The notes below the pieces were generated by a model. It was not told the origin of the DNA, searched no databases, and worked only from the letters and a program-made list of their open reading frames with translations. The position numbers and the translations under genes are program-made. Source: Aselliscus stoliczkanus (Eukaryota > Chordata > Mammalia > Chiroptera > Hipposideridae). From it: a stretch of 64,000 bases of DNA. Within the stretch, counting starts at the first letter, position 1. Every line of letters starts with the position of its first letter. Below, piece by piece: positions 22,100 to 34,074 of this stretch. The DNA lies in NCBI GenBank assembly GCA_033961575.1, contig CM066732.1:70532687-70596686 (forward strand), read 5' to 3'.

Positions 22100-23760
22100 T
22101 GAAGCCTTAGGGAAAGGAAACTTAATTTAGGGAGAAAAGTAAAAAAGTTGTAAATCACTCATAGCCTCTAACAAATGTAAAAGTTAGTAATAGTAATACA
22201 CTTCATGAACACACTGTTCAAATTCCTTCTGTTATGAAATAAAAACTTCCACAGTTGTGAGCCACTTCTGTTCATCATTTACTTCTGGTATAAGATAATT
22301 TTACTAGTTTTTGTATGTATATATGTATCAAGGTAAGAGCTTCCTGTAAAAATAATGGTAGATAAAAATTGCATTGCCTGAATGGCTGTTTTGTTTATTG
22401 TAGAAAATGTCTTCCAGGCAGTTTTAAAATTGGTTTGTTGTGTTATGATTAAACATGATTGCTCATATCTATGCAAAACAGAATAGTAACTCCTGGACAG
22501 ATAATTAAAGTTAAGATATTCTTTCTTGAGGGTGGCACCCTAAATTATAGTTAGGATGATTTAATTGAGCATCAAATATACTCATGATGCTCGTAAAGCA
22601 TGAAGCAGGTGTGCAGCTGTTTTTCCTTTGTAATGCATGCCCACCTGAATCCTATCCTTTGTGCAGCTGCATTTATGGCTTAAAAGCCTGTTTTTTACTG
22701 TCTTCCTTGTGTACTCTAATTTACATCTGTGACCAATCTTTTTAATTATGAGGAACATTGAGGTCAACAAAATTTGGTTCCATACGACAATATCTATTAT
22801 ACCCCCTTGAAAAATTCCTGGCAAATAGTATTACCACAGATGCCAGGTAACAAGAATAGTCAATGTTGTCTGTTCTTTGTTTTCAATTTTAGATATTCAT
22901 ATCAGGCAAGATAATTACTTTGAGAAACAGTAACTGAGCTTTGATAGAAATGAAGGTCTTCAAGTCACTAAAATGTTTTGTTCATCCTCTTCCAATTGCC
23001 TTAAAAATCAAATGCTTCTGTGTAGTGCAATTTGTTTATTGTTATTTGTTGAAATGAAAAATAGTGGACCACAGAAATTGATTGATGGGAGCAGAGGAGG
23101 TGAACAAATGAAGTTTCAGAACTGCCCAAAATGTAATCGCTGCAACTAGCTTGGTGTTTTCTTCTCCAGTTACAGGATTGCTCCTAGATAGATGCTAGAT
23201 CAATGGGGATACGAGTGGATCAATGTTAAATGGATTAGAACTATCTGTTTCATCTTCAGGACTATTTCACTCCTTATAGTTATTGTTGGAATTCTCCTCT
23301 GTATGGTGCTATGGACAGGTTTAATTCAAAAACTGATAGAGAGAATGGCCTTAAGTAAAATGATAAATGAACTTGAGACAAAATAATTTTTCACAATTTT
23401 TAAGGTCAAGAATGACATGCATGATACATTCATCATGCATTAAACAGAAAATACTTTTATCATCATAATAAAAACTAACCCCAAAGTAGCATGTATTTTA
23501 TATTACTCATGAAAGTATAAGCTGTATGAACACTATAAAGGAACAATACAAAGAAAATATAATTAATCTGTAAGTAGATGACCCACCGCAATTAATAGTC
23601 CAAAATTGGATATTTTGATAGTAAAACGAGGAACATTATTTATCCTGAGACAACAGACATAAACCAGGACTGCCTTGAAAAAATTGGAATATGGTTCTCT
23701 AATTATATGCAACTATATTGAAGATATAATTAAAAAAAGCATGAGTGCCATGAAATTCTT
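22100..23760. other. Unassigned, mostly unique-looking sequence
   Basis: No repeat family was recognised. Open frames (65 aa minus at 22279, 80 aa minus at 22582, 64 aa plus at 23192) have no recognisable domain. The 64-aa frame at 23192-23386 has a hydrophobic segment (LLIVIVGILLCMVLW) and a basic end, but no flanking support for a gene. Confidence 0.4.
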
Positions 23761-23762
23761 GC

Positions 23763-24333
23763 AAGGTCTGACAATTAAGCTCTCAAATGTGTTGCAATGA
23801 TGTTGCTAACCTTTTTTGATATCAGAGGGATTATTCATTATGAATTTGTACCAATTAGTCAAACAGTTAACGAAGTTTACTATTTGGAAGTGCTAAAAAA
23901 GCTATGTGAAAAAGACGACCTGAACTTTTTGCCAACAATTCATGGCTCTTACATCACGACAATGCACCAGCTCACATGGCACTGTCTGTGAGGGAGTTTT
24001 TAGCCAGTAAACAAATAATAACTATATTGGAACACTATGGCCCTCCCTACTCTGGCCCCCAATGACTTGTTTCTTTACCCAAATATACAGGAAATATTGA
24101 AAGGAAGACATTTTTATTACATTCAGGACATCTAGGGTAACAAGATGATGGCTCTGATGGCCATTTTAGAAAAAGAGTTCCAAAATTGCTTTGAAGGGTG
24201 GGCTAGGTGCTGGCATTGGTGCATAGCTTCCCAAGGGGAACACTTCAAAGGTGACCATAGTGATATTTAGCAATGAGGTATGTAGCACTTTTTCAAGGAT
24301 GAGTTCATGAATTTAAGTGATAACAATGAATAC
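23763..24333 (+). mobile_element. Decayed mariner transposon with internal 5' deletion
   Basis: The left end reads AAGGTCTGACAATTAAGCTC and the right end near 24300-24333 (gagttcatgaatttaag...) is a degraded inverted match. The interior is the C-terminal two thirds of a mariner transposase: FFDIRGIIHYEFVP at 23812-23853 (second catalytic Asp region), HHDNAPAH near 23951-23974 (third catalytic Asp), SVREFLASKQ, then LKGRHF and CFEGW...WHRCIASQGEHF motifs. Frameshifts interrupt it. The N-terminal DNA-binding region and first catalytic Asp are absent, because the left terminal repeat joins almost directly to the catalytic core. Confidence 0.85.
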
Positions 24334-24334
24334 T

Positions 24335-25380
24335 TTATTTTTTTATTTCAGTATATAAATAATTACTTGAAAATTGTGTACTGATATTCATGGAAAGTTT
24401 AGATTTCTTCATCTTGTATCTCCTTAATTGCTCTCTCATTGACATCTATATATAACATAGAGTTTACATGTTTTTGTGGCAGCAGGGGAGAGTCATTTGC
24501 TCTGGTTGTCAGGTCATCCACACTACTATTGTCTCTCTTATCTTACCCTTGCTTTGTTATGTTAATATCCACTGAAGTTTCTCTGATCTGGTCTTATTAG
24601 TGCCCAGAAGATTTTTCTTGTGCTTCAGATCAAATGAGTATCAAACTTGATAGATAAACACTAGTTTTCTCAGTACTTCTTTGTGACATAATTCCCCGGA
24701 AACATTGCTATGCCCTCTTGCTCTAGGCGATTTATTTAAGGTCCACCACCAAGAAAACATCTTTCCAGTGAAGGTATTATACCTTCCCAGCTATACATTG
24801 ATTTCTCCTTCAATCTCTCCAGGGTTTGTATCTAGATATTATTGTCTCATCCAAGATGGAATGAAAAATGGAAATAATAAAAATTTTCAGAAATGAATTT
24901 AGAATAGAGTTTAAAAATCTGTTGTATCAGTGACTTAACCTGTTTCAAGCCTGAGTTACACAATGTGATTCTGTTAAAAAAAAAAAAATCAGTGATGCAT
25001 CAATAGATATATATGTGTGTAAGCAGCAAAATAATTATATTTTAAATAGTTTTTCTGAACAATAATTATATTTCCATTAATATGAATATATTCTGTAAAA
25101 TTAAAGTTCAAATTTCTGTCCAAATCCAAAACTGTTTTTATATTGATATTTTATGGGTTAAAAGAATAAAGAGAATAATTATAGATACATATAAATGTAG
25201 TTATGATAAAAAAAATGAAGAAAACTCAATGCAATGCTTTTAGGAGGTAATTATTTGTATAATTAAGCTAACTTTGAGTTTTTTCAATAAATTGATTGAT
25301 AAATAAATTTATCTATGAAAAAATTTAAATAATATAGAGGATGTAGTTTAATAAATAACACAGAGAGGATGTACCAATAG
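24335..25380. other. Unassigned AT-rich sequence
   Basis: No gene or repeat recognised beyond A-rich and TA-rich patches. Confidence 0.4.
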
Positions 25381-25384
25381 TGAT

Positions 25385-25625
25385 CTTTGATAGAGAACCT
25401 ATTATGTACCGTGTGCATTATAGATACATTATTCATGGTATCTCTAATACTCACTAGAATCTAGGAAGTGTTCAGTCGCCTAATTTACAGCTAAGAAGGG
25501 TCGAAAAATCAGTGAACCCATGTAATTTGCCTAAAATAACATAGTAATTCTTACATGGCACATCATAGGTTTAAATTTAGATTTATCTAATTTCAAACCT
25601 CAGAGTCTTTTTATTTTTCCATTAC
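25385..25625 (-). mobile_element. MIR-like SINE (antisense, diverged)
   Basis: Reversed MIR words in order: cctattatgtaccgtgtgc, acattattcatggtatctctaatactcac, tttacagctaagaagg, atttgcctaaaataacatagt. Diverged but colinear. Confidence 0.65.
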
Positions 25626-25629
25626 CTCT

Positions 25630-26358
25630 TCATTTTAACATGTAGAGACATTTAGTACATTTTAATTATAATTGTAGACTCATACTTTATTGTATATAAT
25701 GTGAAGTATCCCCATACCAAAAAGTTCTATCAGGAATATGAATAGTGAAAAGCAGAAACCAGATACCAGTTAGTTCATTTCAGCAAAACCTGTGTGCTAT
25801 TTAGGAGATGATATAGCAAATATTAGCTATAAAACTCATGATTTCCATTTTGAAAATTTTAAAACAATAAGCAAATATTTTGATCATGTCATGCAATAGG
25901 AAATTTACTTGTCCTTTCACTTTTATTTTTGACAGTGGTTTTGCTATTGATAGTAATGGAGTTTTTGCTAGTAATCCATTAACAGATTATAGTTATTAAA
26001 AGGAGGATTTAAAGGCAGCACTTGTTAAGGTTCATATTTCTTTTCTCTGACATATTAGGAATCAAATGTTTACATAAAAAGGACAACACATGAAAGGAAA
26101 AATAAAATATGACAGTTACTTTTGTCTTCTCCCCCCCAAATAAATAAACTGGAGTTCTAAAATATCTGAATCATTTCTTCAGAATATGAGTGTTACCTAA
26201 TGTGCATTTCTGAATGCTACTATTAAATTATTAAAAATGTATGAGTGGTACTCCTGGGTCATACAAGTCTTTTGTTGTTTCATGATATGTTTAAACCGGA
26301 AGTGATATAAAAGGGAAATAGAATAATTCCTCAATATGATATAAAACTTGCATGCTTT
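25630..26358. other. Unassigned AT-rich sequence
   Basis: No gene or repeat recognised. Confidence 0.4.
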
Positions 26359-26373
26359 AAAAAACCATATACT

Positions 26374-26376
<3 letters not shown>

Positions 26377-26421
<45 letters not shown>

Positions 26422-28784
26422 TTAGTTTCAGGTGTACAACACAGTGCAATAGTTATACATTTTACCCCTCAAAGTGACAACCCCCCACCCCCAATTCGCC
26501 ACCCACTCCCCCCCAAATCATATATATCTATTACTCTTCCTCTGACACTCTTCCACAGTATAATCCACATCCCGTGACTATCTATATATATTCAATTACA
26601 GTAGGTATACCACCTCTGCTTTAGTCATACAGTGCAGTGATCAAACCTCTACTCCATCCATGAAATGGTCTCCCTAACAAGACCTATGACCATCTGACAT
26701 TCCACAGAATATTTACAACATTATTAATTATATTCCCCAAACTGTTTTTCCTATCCCAGTGGCAATATTGTAGTTGCCTATTTTTGCTGTCTAATCCCTT
26801 CCCCTTCTCCCTCATCCCCATCCCCCTCCCAATTAGCAACCCTGATTTTTCCTCTATATCTATGAGACAGTTTCTGTTTACTTTGCTCATTCATACAGTT
26901 TTTCAGATTCCACATGAGTGAGATCATATGGTATTTGTGTTTCTCTGACTGACTTATTTCACTTAACATAATAGTCTCTAGGTCCATCCATATCATTGCA
27001 AATGGTACGATTTCATTCTTCTTTATAGCGGAGTAATACTCCAATGTATAAATATACCACACTTTCTTAATCCGGTCATCTACTGATGGGCATTTTGGTT
27101 GTTTCCAAGTCTTAGCTATTGTAAATTGCGCTGCTATGAACATAGGGGTGCATACCTTTTTATGAATAAGTGTCTTGGTTTTTTCAGGATAAATACCTAG
27201 GAGTGGAATTGCTGGGTCAAACGGTAGCTCTATTTCCAGTTCTTTGAGATACCTCCATACTGACTTCCATAGTGGCTGCACCAATCTGCAATCCCACCAA
27301 CAGTGCAGCAGGGTCCCCTTTTCACCACAGCCCCGCCAGCACTTGTTGTTTGTTGATTTATTGATGATAGCCATTCTGACTGGAGTGAGGTGGTATCTCA
27401 TGGTGGTTTTTATTTGCATTTCCCTAATGACCAATGAGGTTGAACTTTTTTTCATATGCCTGTTGGCCATCTGTATGTCCTCTTTAGAGAAATGTCTCTT
27501 CATATCTTCTGCCCATTTTTTAATTGGGTTGTTTGCTTTTTTGGTGTTGAGTTTCATGAGTGTTTTATCAATTTTGGATATTAACCCCTTATCAGATATA
27601 TCGTTGGCAAATATATTCTCCCATTCAGTAGGCTTCCTTTTTGTTTTATTAATGGTTTCCTTTGTTGTGAAAAAACTTTTAAGTCTGATATAATTCCATA
27701 TGTTCATTTTTTCTTTTACTTCCCTTGCCCGTAGGGATGTATCAGTAAAAATATTGCTCCGGGTAATGTCTGCAAATGTACTCCCTATATTTTCTTTTAG
27801 GATTTTTATGGTTTCAGGTCTTACATTTAAGTCTTTAATCCATTTTGAATTTGTTCTTGTATAAGGCGTAAGGAGGTGGTCCAGTTTCATTATTTTGCAT
27901 GTGTCAGTCCAATTTTCCCAGCACCATTTATTGAATAGACTATCTTTACTCCAGTGTAAATTCTTGCTTCCCTTGTCATAGATTAACTGTCCGTAAATGC
28001 CTGGATTTATTTCTGGGCTCTCTGTTCTGTTTCACTGATCGATGTGCCTGTTTTTATGCCAATACCAAACTGTCTTGATTACTGTGGCCTTGTAGTAGGT
28101 TTTGATGTCTGGTAGCGTGATCCCCCCGACTTTGTTCTTATTTCACAGAATTGCCGAGGCTATTCAGGGTCTTTTATGATTCCATATAAATTTTAGGATT
28201 ATATTTTCTATTTCTGTGAAAAATGCCCTTGGCAGTTTGATAGGAATTGCATTGAGTCTATATATTTATTGCTTTAGGCAGTATGGACATTTTAACTATA
28301 TTAATTCTTCCTATCCATGAGCATGGTAGATGTTTCCATTTATTTGTATCTTCTATGATTTCTTTCTTCAGTGTCTTATAATTTTCTGAGTACAGATCTT
28401 TCACTTCTTTGGTTAAATTTATTCCTAGGTATTTTATAGTTCTTGACGCAATTGTAAATGGGACAGTTTTCTTAATTTCTCTTTCCATTAGTTTATTATT
28501 GGTATATGCAAATGCCACTGATTTCTGAACATTGATTTTATATCCTGCTACTTTACTGAATTCGTCTATCAGTTCCAATAGTTTTTTGATGGAGTCTTTG
28601 GGGTTCTCTATATACAGTATCATGTCATCTGCATATAATGACAATTTTACTTCTTCCTTGACAATTTGGATGCCTTTTATTTCTTTTTGTTGTCTGATTG
28701 CCGTGGCTAGAACTTCCAGCACTATGTTGAATAAAAGAGGAGAAAGTGGACAGCCTTGTCTTGTTCCTGATCTTAAGGGGAATG
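26377..28784 (-). mobile_element. L1 copy B: 5'-truncated L1 with perfect 18-bp TSD
   Basis: The minus-strand 3' end lies at the left as a (TTTA)n tail (26377-26420), followed by the 3'UTR and ORF2 read leftwards from 28784. AAAAAACCATATACTTTA is repeated exactly at 26359-26376 and 28785-28802. The element starts inside the reverse transcriptase domain, so it is a standard 5'-truncated copy. The 3'UTR is single, unlike the doubled one in copies A and C. The perfect TSD suggests a recent insertion. Confidence 0.95.
26778..28784 (-). pseudogene. L1 ORF2 C-terminal half (copy B), broken
   Basis: An open segment at 28784-28258 carries reverse-transcriptase motifs ([15 protein letters not shown] and the catalytic YADD in [17 protein letters not shown]). 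A second open segment at 27890-26778 carries the ORF2 C-terminal region, including CWWDC and [15 protein letters not shown] motifs. Frame changes between about 28258 and 27890 separate them. It is truncated at the N-terminus (no endonuclease). The plus-strand 149-aa open frame at 27244-27693 is its antisense shadow. Confidence 0.9.
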
Positions 28785-28842
28785 AAAAAACCATATACTT
28801 TAAATAGTGGGGTTTTGGTTGTATAACTTTATATAACTAAAT

Positions 28843-29147
28843 CAGGGATCAGCAAACTGTGGCTTGCGAGCCACATGTGGCTTTTTGGGTACGTTTGTTC
28901 TGTCCCAAAAGGTTCCCGACCTCTGGAGGACCAATCCTGTCCCGCATGACAATTTAAAAATTATTCAGGAGCCATAAATATATTTTTACATATTCTCCAT
29001 TATATGAATAATATCCTTTAAATATTTTGTAAATGAAGCTATGGTAGTTTTATTTTCATTTTCAATTTACGTCAGAGCCCACGGCTCATGAGCCGTAGTT
29101 TGCTGACCCCTGGCGGCTCTTCCGTCTCAAAAGTTTGCAGACCCCTG
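28843..29147. mobile_element. Non-autonomous hAT element with 8-bp TSD and doubled right end
   Basis: The left end reads CAGGGATCAGCAAACTGTGG and the right end, reversed, CAGGGGTCTGCAAACTTTTG. The flanks are aactaaat (28835-28842) and aactagat (29148-29155), an 8-bp hAT-type TSD with one mismatch. Inside, about 29079-29113, a second terminus-like inverted motif (reversed: CCAGGGGTCAGCAAACTACG) pairs better with the left end than the outermost one does. There is no transposase. It inserted about 50 bp from the end of L1 copy B. Confidence 0.85.
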
Positions 29148-29155
29148 AACTAGAT

Positions 29156-30170
29156 CTTAAAAGAATTGCAATACTACAGGCCTGAGAGTTCTATTTCCAA
29201 TCCAGAGTTTAGTTCTATTGTGAGTCATAAACAAAGTTCCTTAGATACTTGGAAAAAACTTTAATTTTTCATTTGGCACAGATATTTTTATGTGTAATCT
29301 CTAGCTATCTGAGCATTTCCTGAAACATCTGGACACTTTGATCCTTAACCAAGATGGGCTAAATGCCAGCAGGAAGATTATAATTATATAATGCCCTTCG
29401 TTTTGTGAAGTTATCACATAGGAATTTATGCACACATATCCAGGATTCTAGGCTCACACAAAGCATACTCAAGGGTGGAACAGTTAAATTGGATTTGTGC
29501 AAACTCTTTAAATTATAATTTGTCCCAAATTCTTAATTAAGGTAAATTGCAAGATTGGAATGAAACCACTGGAATAAAAAAGGCAGCTCATTAACTGAAG
29601 TTATACTCAAGACAATATAATTTTTTCAAATGCATGATTATTATTCTCCTAACCATAACCTGAACATTAATGGTATCTCATTAAATCCTATAGGATGAGT
29701 CCTCAGAGAATAGTAGCCACTTAAATTGAGTTAATTAAAACAGTGTTTTCTGACTGAAGAAAAAAAGTGTTTTATTGATTTCCTTTATACACTACACTGG
29801 ACTTCAATTGTTGTTCTCAGATATTAGAGAAATTATCTTCTTTGTAGAGTGACTACTACCCCCATTTACACAAAGAAACAGGTTTGTGAAGAGGGACGTA
29901 GTGAGTGTCACTAATGGAGAAAGGTATGAAATTTTATTCCAATTGCAAGGTAACAATTAAGCCTGCCACTATGTATAAATGGTGAGAGAAGACATGAAAT
30001 TCCTGAAGCAGAGACAAAAGACATCGTTACCCACAGCAAGAGCAGTAACCAGTGTCAGTGAATTTGTCTTTCTTTTCTGATCCCCAATTCCAAGTGGGTG
30101 ACATGGAAGGATAGATGACACCTGCATATACAACGGGCTGTCTTACAAGAGAGGAACCCAGGGTCAAGGG
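29156..30170. other. Unassigned sequence
   Basis: No recognised gene or repeat. The 85-aa minus-strand frame at 30027-30284 runs into an L1 relic and has no recognisable domain. Confidence 0.4.
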
Positions 30171-30174
30171 CTCT

Positions 30175-30321
30175 GTAATTTTTCCATCTTTATTGAGGAA
30201 TAATTGACAAATAAAAACTGTATGTATTTTTGGTGTATAATGTGATGTTTTGAAATATGAATATACTGACAAATGATTACTCAATCATGTTAATAAACAC
30301 ATCACCTCACAAAGTTTTTTG

Positions 30322-30360
<39 letters not shown>

Positions 30361-30670
30361 GATGTGTGTGGTGAGACCATTTAATATCTATCTCTTATCA
30401 AATTTCAACAGAGATTTCAATAATTCTGTAGTTAATACAGAATTATTAACTACAATCATCATGCTTTATATTTTTCATCCTGCATAACTGAAACTTTGTA
30501 TTCTTTGATTAACTTCTCCTCATTTCCCCTACCACGTGGCCTCTGGCAACCACTGTTTCACTCTCCACTTCTATGCATTTGATATTTTTAGATTCCACAT
30601 ATAAGTGAGATCATGCAGTATTTATCTTCCTGTGCCTGGTTTATTTCACTTAGCATAATGCCCTCAAGGG
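30175..30670 (-). mobile_element. Old L1 3'UTR/ORF2-end fragment (L1M type)
   Basis: This is the antisense L1M 3' end: tttattgaggaataattgacaaat, acctcacaaag, attaactacaatcatcatgc, then tggcaaccactgtttcactc and tttatttcacttagcataatg. A (TG)n expansion at 30323-30359 and a local inverted repeat (AATAATTCTGTA, 5-nt spacer, TACAGAATTATT at 30419-30447) lie inside. Confidence 0.8.
30323..30359. repeat. (TG)n microsatellite
   Basis: An 18-unit TG tract within the L1M relic. Confidence 0.95.
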
Positions 30671-30674
30671 TCAA

Positions 30675-32034
30675 CCATGGTTATGAGCTAGCATAAACAT
30701 TCTTGCGACAGCAAACAAACCATCCTCCTCCCTACAGGGAGAGAACATTTATTTTCCCTTAGTCCTTGCCTACTTAGCTGCCTATGTGACTAACTATAGA
30801 AACTACTTAATGTTAGCAGAAAAATAAGACTGGCTGTAGGGCTCCATCAGCAAAAAGGTGCAGGGACACCGAGGACCAATAATGGATCACCTCTCCAAAG
30901 AGTGAGTGGTCAGTTTAATTATTTTCTTAGTCTCTTAAACTGAAATACTAATCTGAATCTTTGTCATACATACCATCCTGGAAAAGCACTATCACATGAA
31001 TTTAAGAAATAAAGAGACATAATAATAGAAATAGTTAGACCTATGACGTTTACTCCTCAAAATGCTTCCCCAATATAATACTTAGTTCTTTCATGTTTAA
31101 CTGTTGTTTTTGGCAACACAGGTCTCCGTTTAGCTTTGTTAGTCCAGGTCCTCAGAGAAGAAAAGATCGAAACAGGATTCAATGGGCAAGGATTTTATCC
31201 TGGAAAATACCCATGAGAGAAAATGAGGAAGAAGTTGGGAGACTGGGAAAGTCATCTGGTCATTATGTGAATCACCCCAGTAAAGGAGAAAGGAAAGAAA
31301 GTTTGGGTAAAAATGTCCTAGACTACTGTACAGACCAAGGCCTGTATGCCAAGGCCATCAGGATTCTTCAAGCCAAAGTTAGAATTAAGGGGAGCCCTTT
31401 GTCTCCCAGGAAAAAAGCTGCTGTGCTTAGTAATTGGTTGAGAATGACCCATGGGAAGTGTGGCCACTGATCAAGCTCAGAGAAGGATTCCAGAGCAAAG
31501 AGAAGGGGCATGAGAAAAAAACAATGAAAGTCTGAGTACCAATCCAGAAAAAAACTAAATTACTGTGAGAAAGACTAAGTGTGAACTGGTAGTGATCACA
31601 TTACAATGAATGGGCAAATTCATCCTAGTTCCAAAAATAAGATACAGTTGTTAGAAGTTCAGTTTAGATCAATAAAATTACATATGCAAATATCTGAACT
31701 GTGATGATACAGTTTAAGCTTACTTTGTAGGTTTCATTTTTCACTTATTTATATTTACTCTTTAGTTTTGGTTCCTGGAAATTATGACCTGTGTCTTTAA
31801 TATCAAATCTTTTTCTCATCTTCTTACATTGGTGTATAACGATCAGAATATATTTAATACATATTAATGATGTAACTGTTTGTACATGTTAGAGAAAAAC
31901 TCTTCATCATGATAATCTTCCTTTTTATCTTCTTTGAATATATAACATGAGCCAGGAGTTTTAGTGGAATTACTTGGCACTGACTATTTCCTATGAAATT
32001 TCAAAGGTGTGGTGCTAGTTGTGTGTATTTGAAC

Positions 32035-32079
<45 letters not shown>

Positions 32080-33350
32080 AGAAAAGATATGTGAAAAACA
32101 CTTGGACTATTCTGAGGGTATCAAGGAAGTGAGACACACTATCTTAATTTCTTTTAGTCTTATTTGATGTTTATGTGAATTTCTGTGAGTGCATTTTTTG
32201 CACTAAAATCTACTTATTCGCCCTAGAATTAGAGGAAATTGATGATTGTGACAATGGCAATGTCTTTGAAAGATGATAGTGAATGTGGACTCCCAGAGGT
32301 TACTATGGGTTTGTAAGATATGGTGAAATTATGATAGGGGTGAAATTGAAGTGACTTCAAGCTGTTAACAATTTCCTGGGATGATACTCAGTGCTTGTTA
32401 CAGTCTTTAAGAGGAAAAAAATATATGAATGGCACCTCAGAAGAGTTTTCTGAAGATGATAATAACTGTAATTTTTATGCAGATATCAGCAAAAACAAGT
32501 GTGTGCAAAATAATTTTAAATCTCTTCAGATCTTCAGTTGTAAAAGACAGCCTTATTGGAAAAAATGTCAAACGATGTCAAACAAGGTCAGACAGAATCT
32601 TTGGTTTTGTGTTTGTTATCTTTATTGACACTATGCTGAGCTTTGCAAATATTTGGCTGACAAAAAATTAGTTTAGAACCAGAAGAAAAACTTGCAAGGT
32701 TGTGCTCCAAGCCTCATAATTACAAAAAATATATAGTTTTTATATTTGTTTGTGCTGTAAATCAATTAGGCTCAGACCTGATCAAATAAAGAAAAGACAA
32801 GCTACCAGAGTGAAGATGTGAGTGGACGAGAATGACTGAATGTGAGCTCACATGTCAAAACCCACCGTGATGTAAGTTCAATCTCCTGCAGTTTAAAAGA
32901 AATGCACAGTGGTATAGGTTTCCATTCATTGATTACTGGGAAATGTAAGTCCTTCACATCTAATTTATTTTCCTTCTGATTACTCTCACATGGTAAATCT
33001 AAGTTTTATTTTGGAAATCCTCATAGTCTCATATTGAACTTCTTAGAAATATCCTCTATTTCTTTTTTTTTCTTTCTTTTCTGATCCTTATGTCTTTTTG
33101 TTCTATTTTCCTGGAGATTTTATCAATTTACCTTTCAATCTTTTTGTTGAAACTTTTCAAATGTGGCACATATTTTTTTCTTCTCTAAGGTAGCTTTTCC
33201 CTCTGATCTTAACAGCTACATTTTCTTATCTCGCAAAAAGATCGAAAGCCCAGGTCTGGCTTGTCAGCAGGGACAAAGCTACTTCTCTCATCCTAGTTCA
33301 CATATCCTTAGTGTGTGGCTGTTATCCTCAGGCTTACCATCTCACAGTTT
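30675..33350. other. Unassigned sequence, including a 125-codon open frame
   Basis: No family can be named. The 125-aa frame at 31093-31470 is the longest non-L1 frame in the middle of the window. It is basic and hydrophilic (KKAAVLSNWLRMTHGKCGH end) and I do not recognise any domain. GC content rises over 31120-31520, which could be an old LTR or unclassified repeat. A (TG)n tract lies at 32037-32077. The 77- and 80-aa frames at 32395-32671 overlap and look like chance. Confidence 0.35.
32037..32077. repeat. (TG)n microsatellite
   Basis: About 20 GT units. Confidence 0.95.
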
Positions 33351-33357
33351 CAGTGTA

Positions 33358-33438
33358 TTGGGTTGTTGGAAAAGTCATGACGTATTTTTTCTATGTTTTT
33401 TGTTGCAAAAATGTATCCTGACTTTTCCGGCAACCCAA
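33358..33438. mobile_element. 81-bp mariner MITE (MADE1-like architecture)
   Basis: The ends are TTGGGTTGTTGGAAAAGTCA (left) and, reversed, TTGGGTTGCCGGAAAAGTCA (right), two mismatches in 20. TA flanks both sides (33356-33357 and 33439-33440). Size and layout are those of an ~80-bp palindromic mariner derivative. The two-mismatch ends indicate low divergence. Confidence 0.92.
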
Positions 33439-33440
33439 TA

Positions 33441-33830
33441 GCTGGTCCTCCAACTGCTTTCCTGGCAGCAAAACATAGAGAACAGGAAAAAAGGCATGTG
33501 ACGTTCTGTAGGGTCTGCCCTCTTTAAAGTATTTATCTGGAATTCTGCTCACATCATTGGCCAAAAGGATGACATTTGCTCACAGTTCTGTAAGGGGGCT
33601 GACATGTTTAGATATTTTTCTGTGTACATTAGAGCCTTAAGTAAATTATTTTTCTCTTAACATGGAGGAAAGAGAACATGGATACAAAGTAAATCACCAA
33701 CACTGTATACCACAGTGAAATTTATTTTTTACTCAAAGAAGCTCTACTCACCATCAGAAATTCTAAGTTGTAGGGCTGGTAAATAAATTGCAGTAATGCA
33801 AAAATGAGCTATAATTAACTTAAAGTGTAA
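33441..33830. other. Unassigned sequence
   Basis: No gene or repeat recognised. Confidence 0.4.
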
Positions 33831-33834
33831 TAGT

Positions 33835-33965
33835 GTATTGACTCATTCAATGTCAATCACTCTTCTACTAAACAACATAGATAAAAATCTTCATTTTCAT
33901 GGAATGTCAATTCCACTGGGAGAAGACAGAAAGTAAATCAATCAATCCATCCATCAATCAATTAT
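33835..33965 (-). mobile_element. LINE L2 3'-end fragment (antisense, weak)
   Basis: The words 'actcattcaatgtcaatcac', 'ttcatggaatgtcaattccactgggagaagacagaaagtaaat' follow the antisense L2 3' end. A short (ATCA)n-like run follows. Confidence 0.5.
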
Positions 33966-34074
33966 ATATAAGAATAATAGTATCAGATGGGACCAGAATG
34001 TGTTGAAATTGAAAGCCAGGGGAAAGAATTTTGAATCTGTTCCAAATGCAAACTTTTCTTGCTTGTGTTTGGCT

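Noticed and set aside
23192..23386. 64-aa frame with a membrane-like segment as a small gene
   Set aside because: No recognisable family, no flanking signals, and such frames are common by chance in AT-rich sequence.
27244..27693. 149-aa membrane-like plus frame
   Set aside because: Antisense of L1 ORF2 in copy B; apparent membrane segments are an artefact of reversed sequence.
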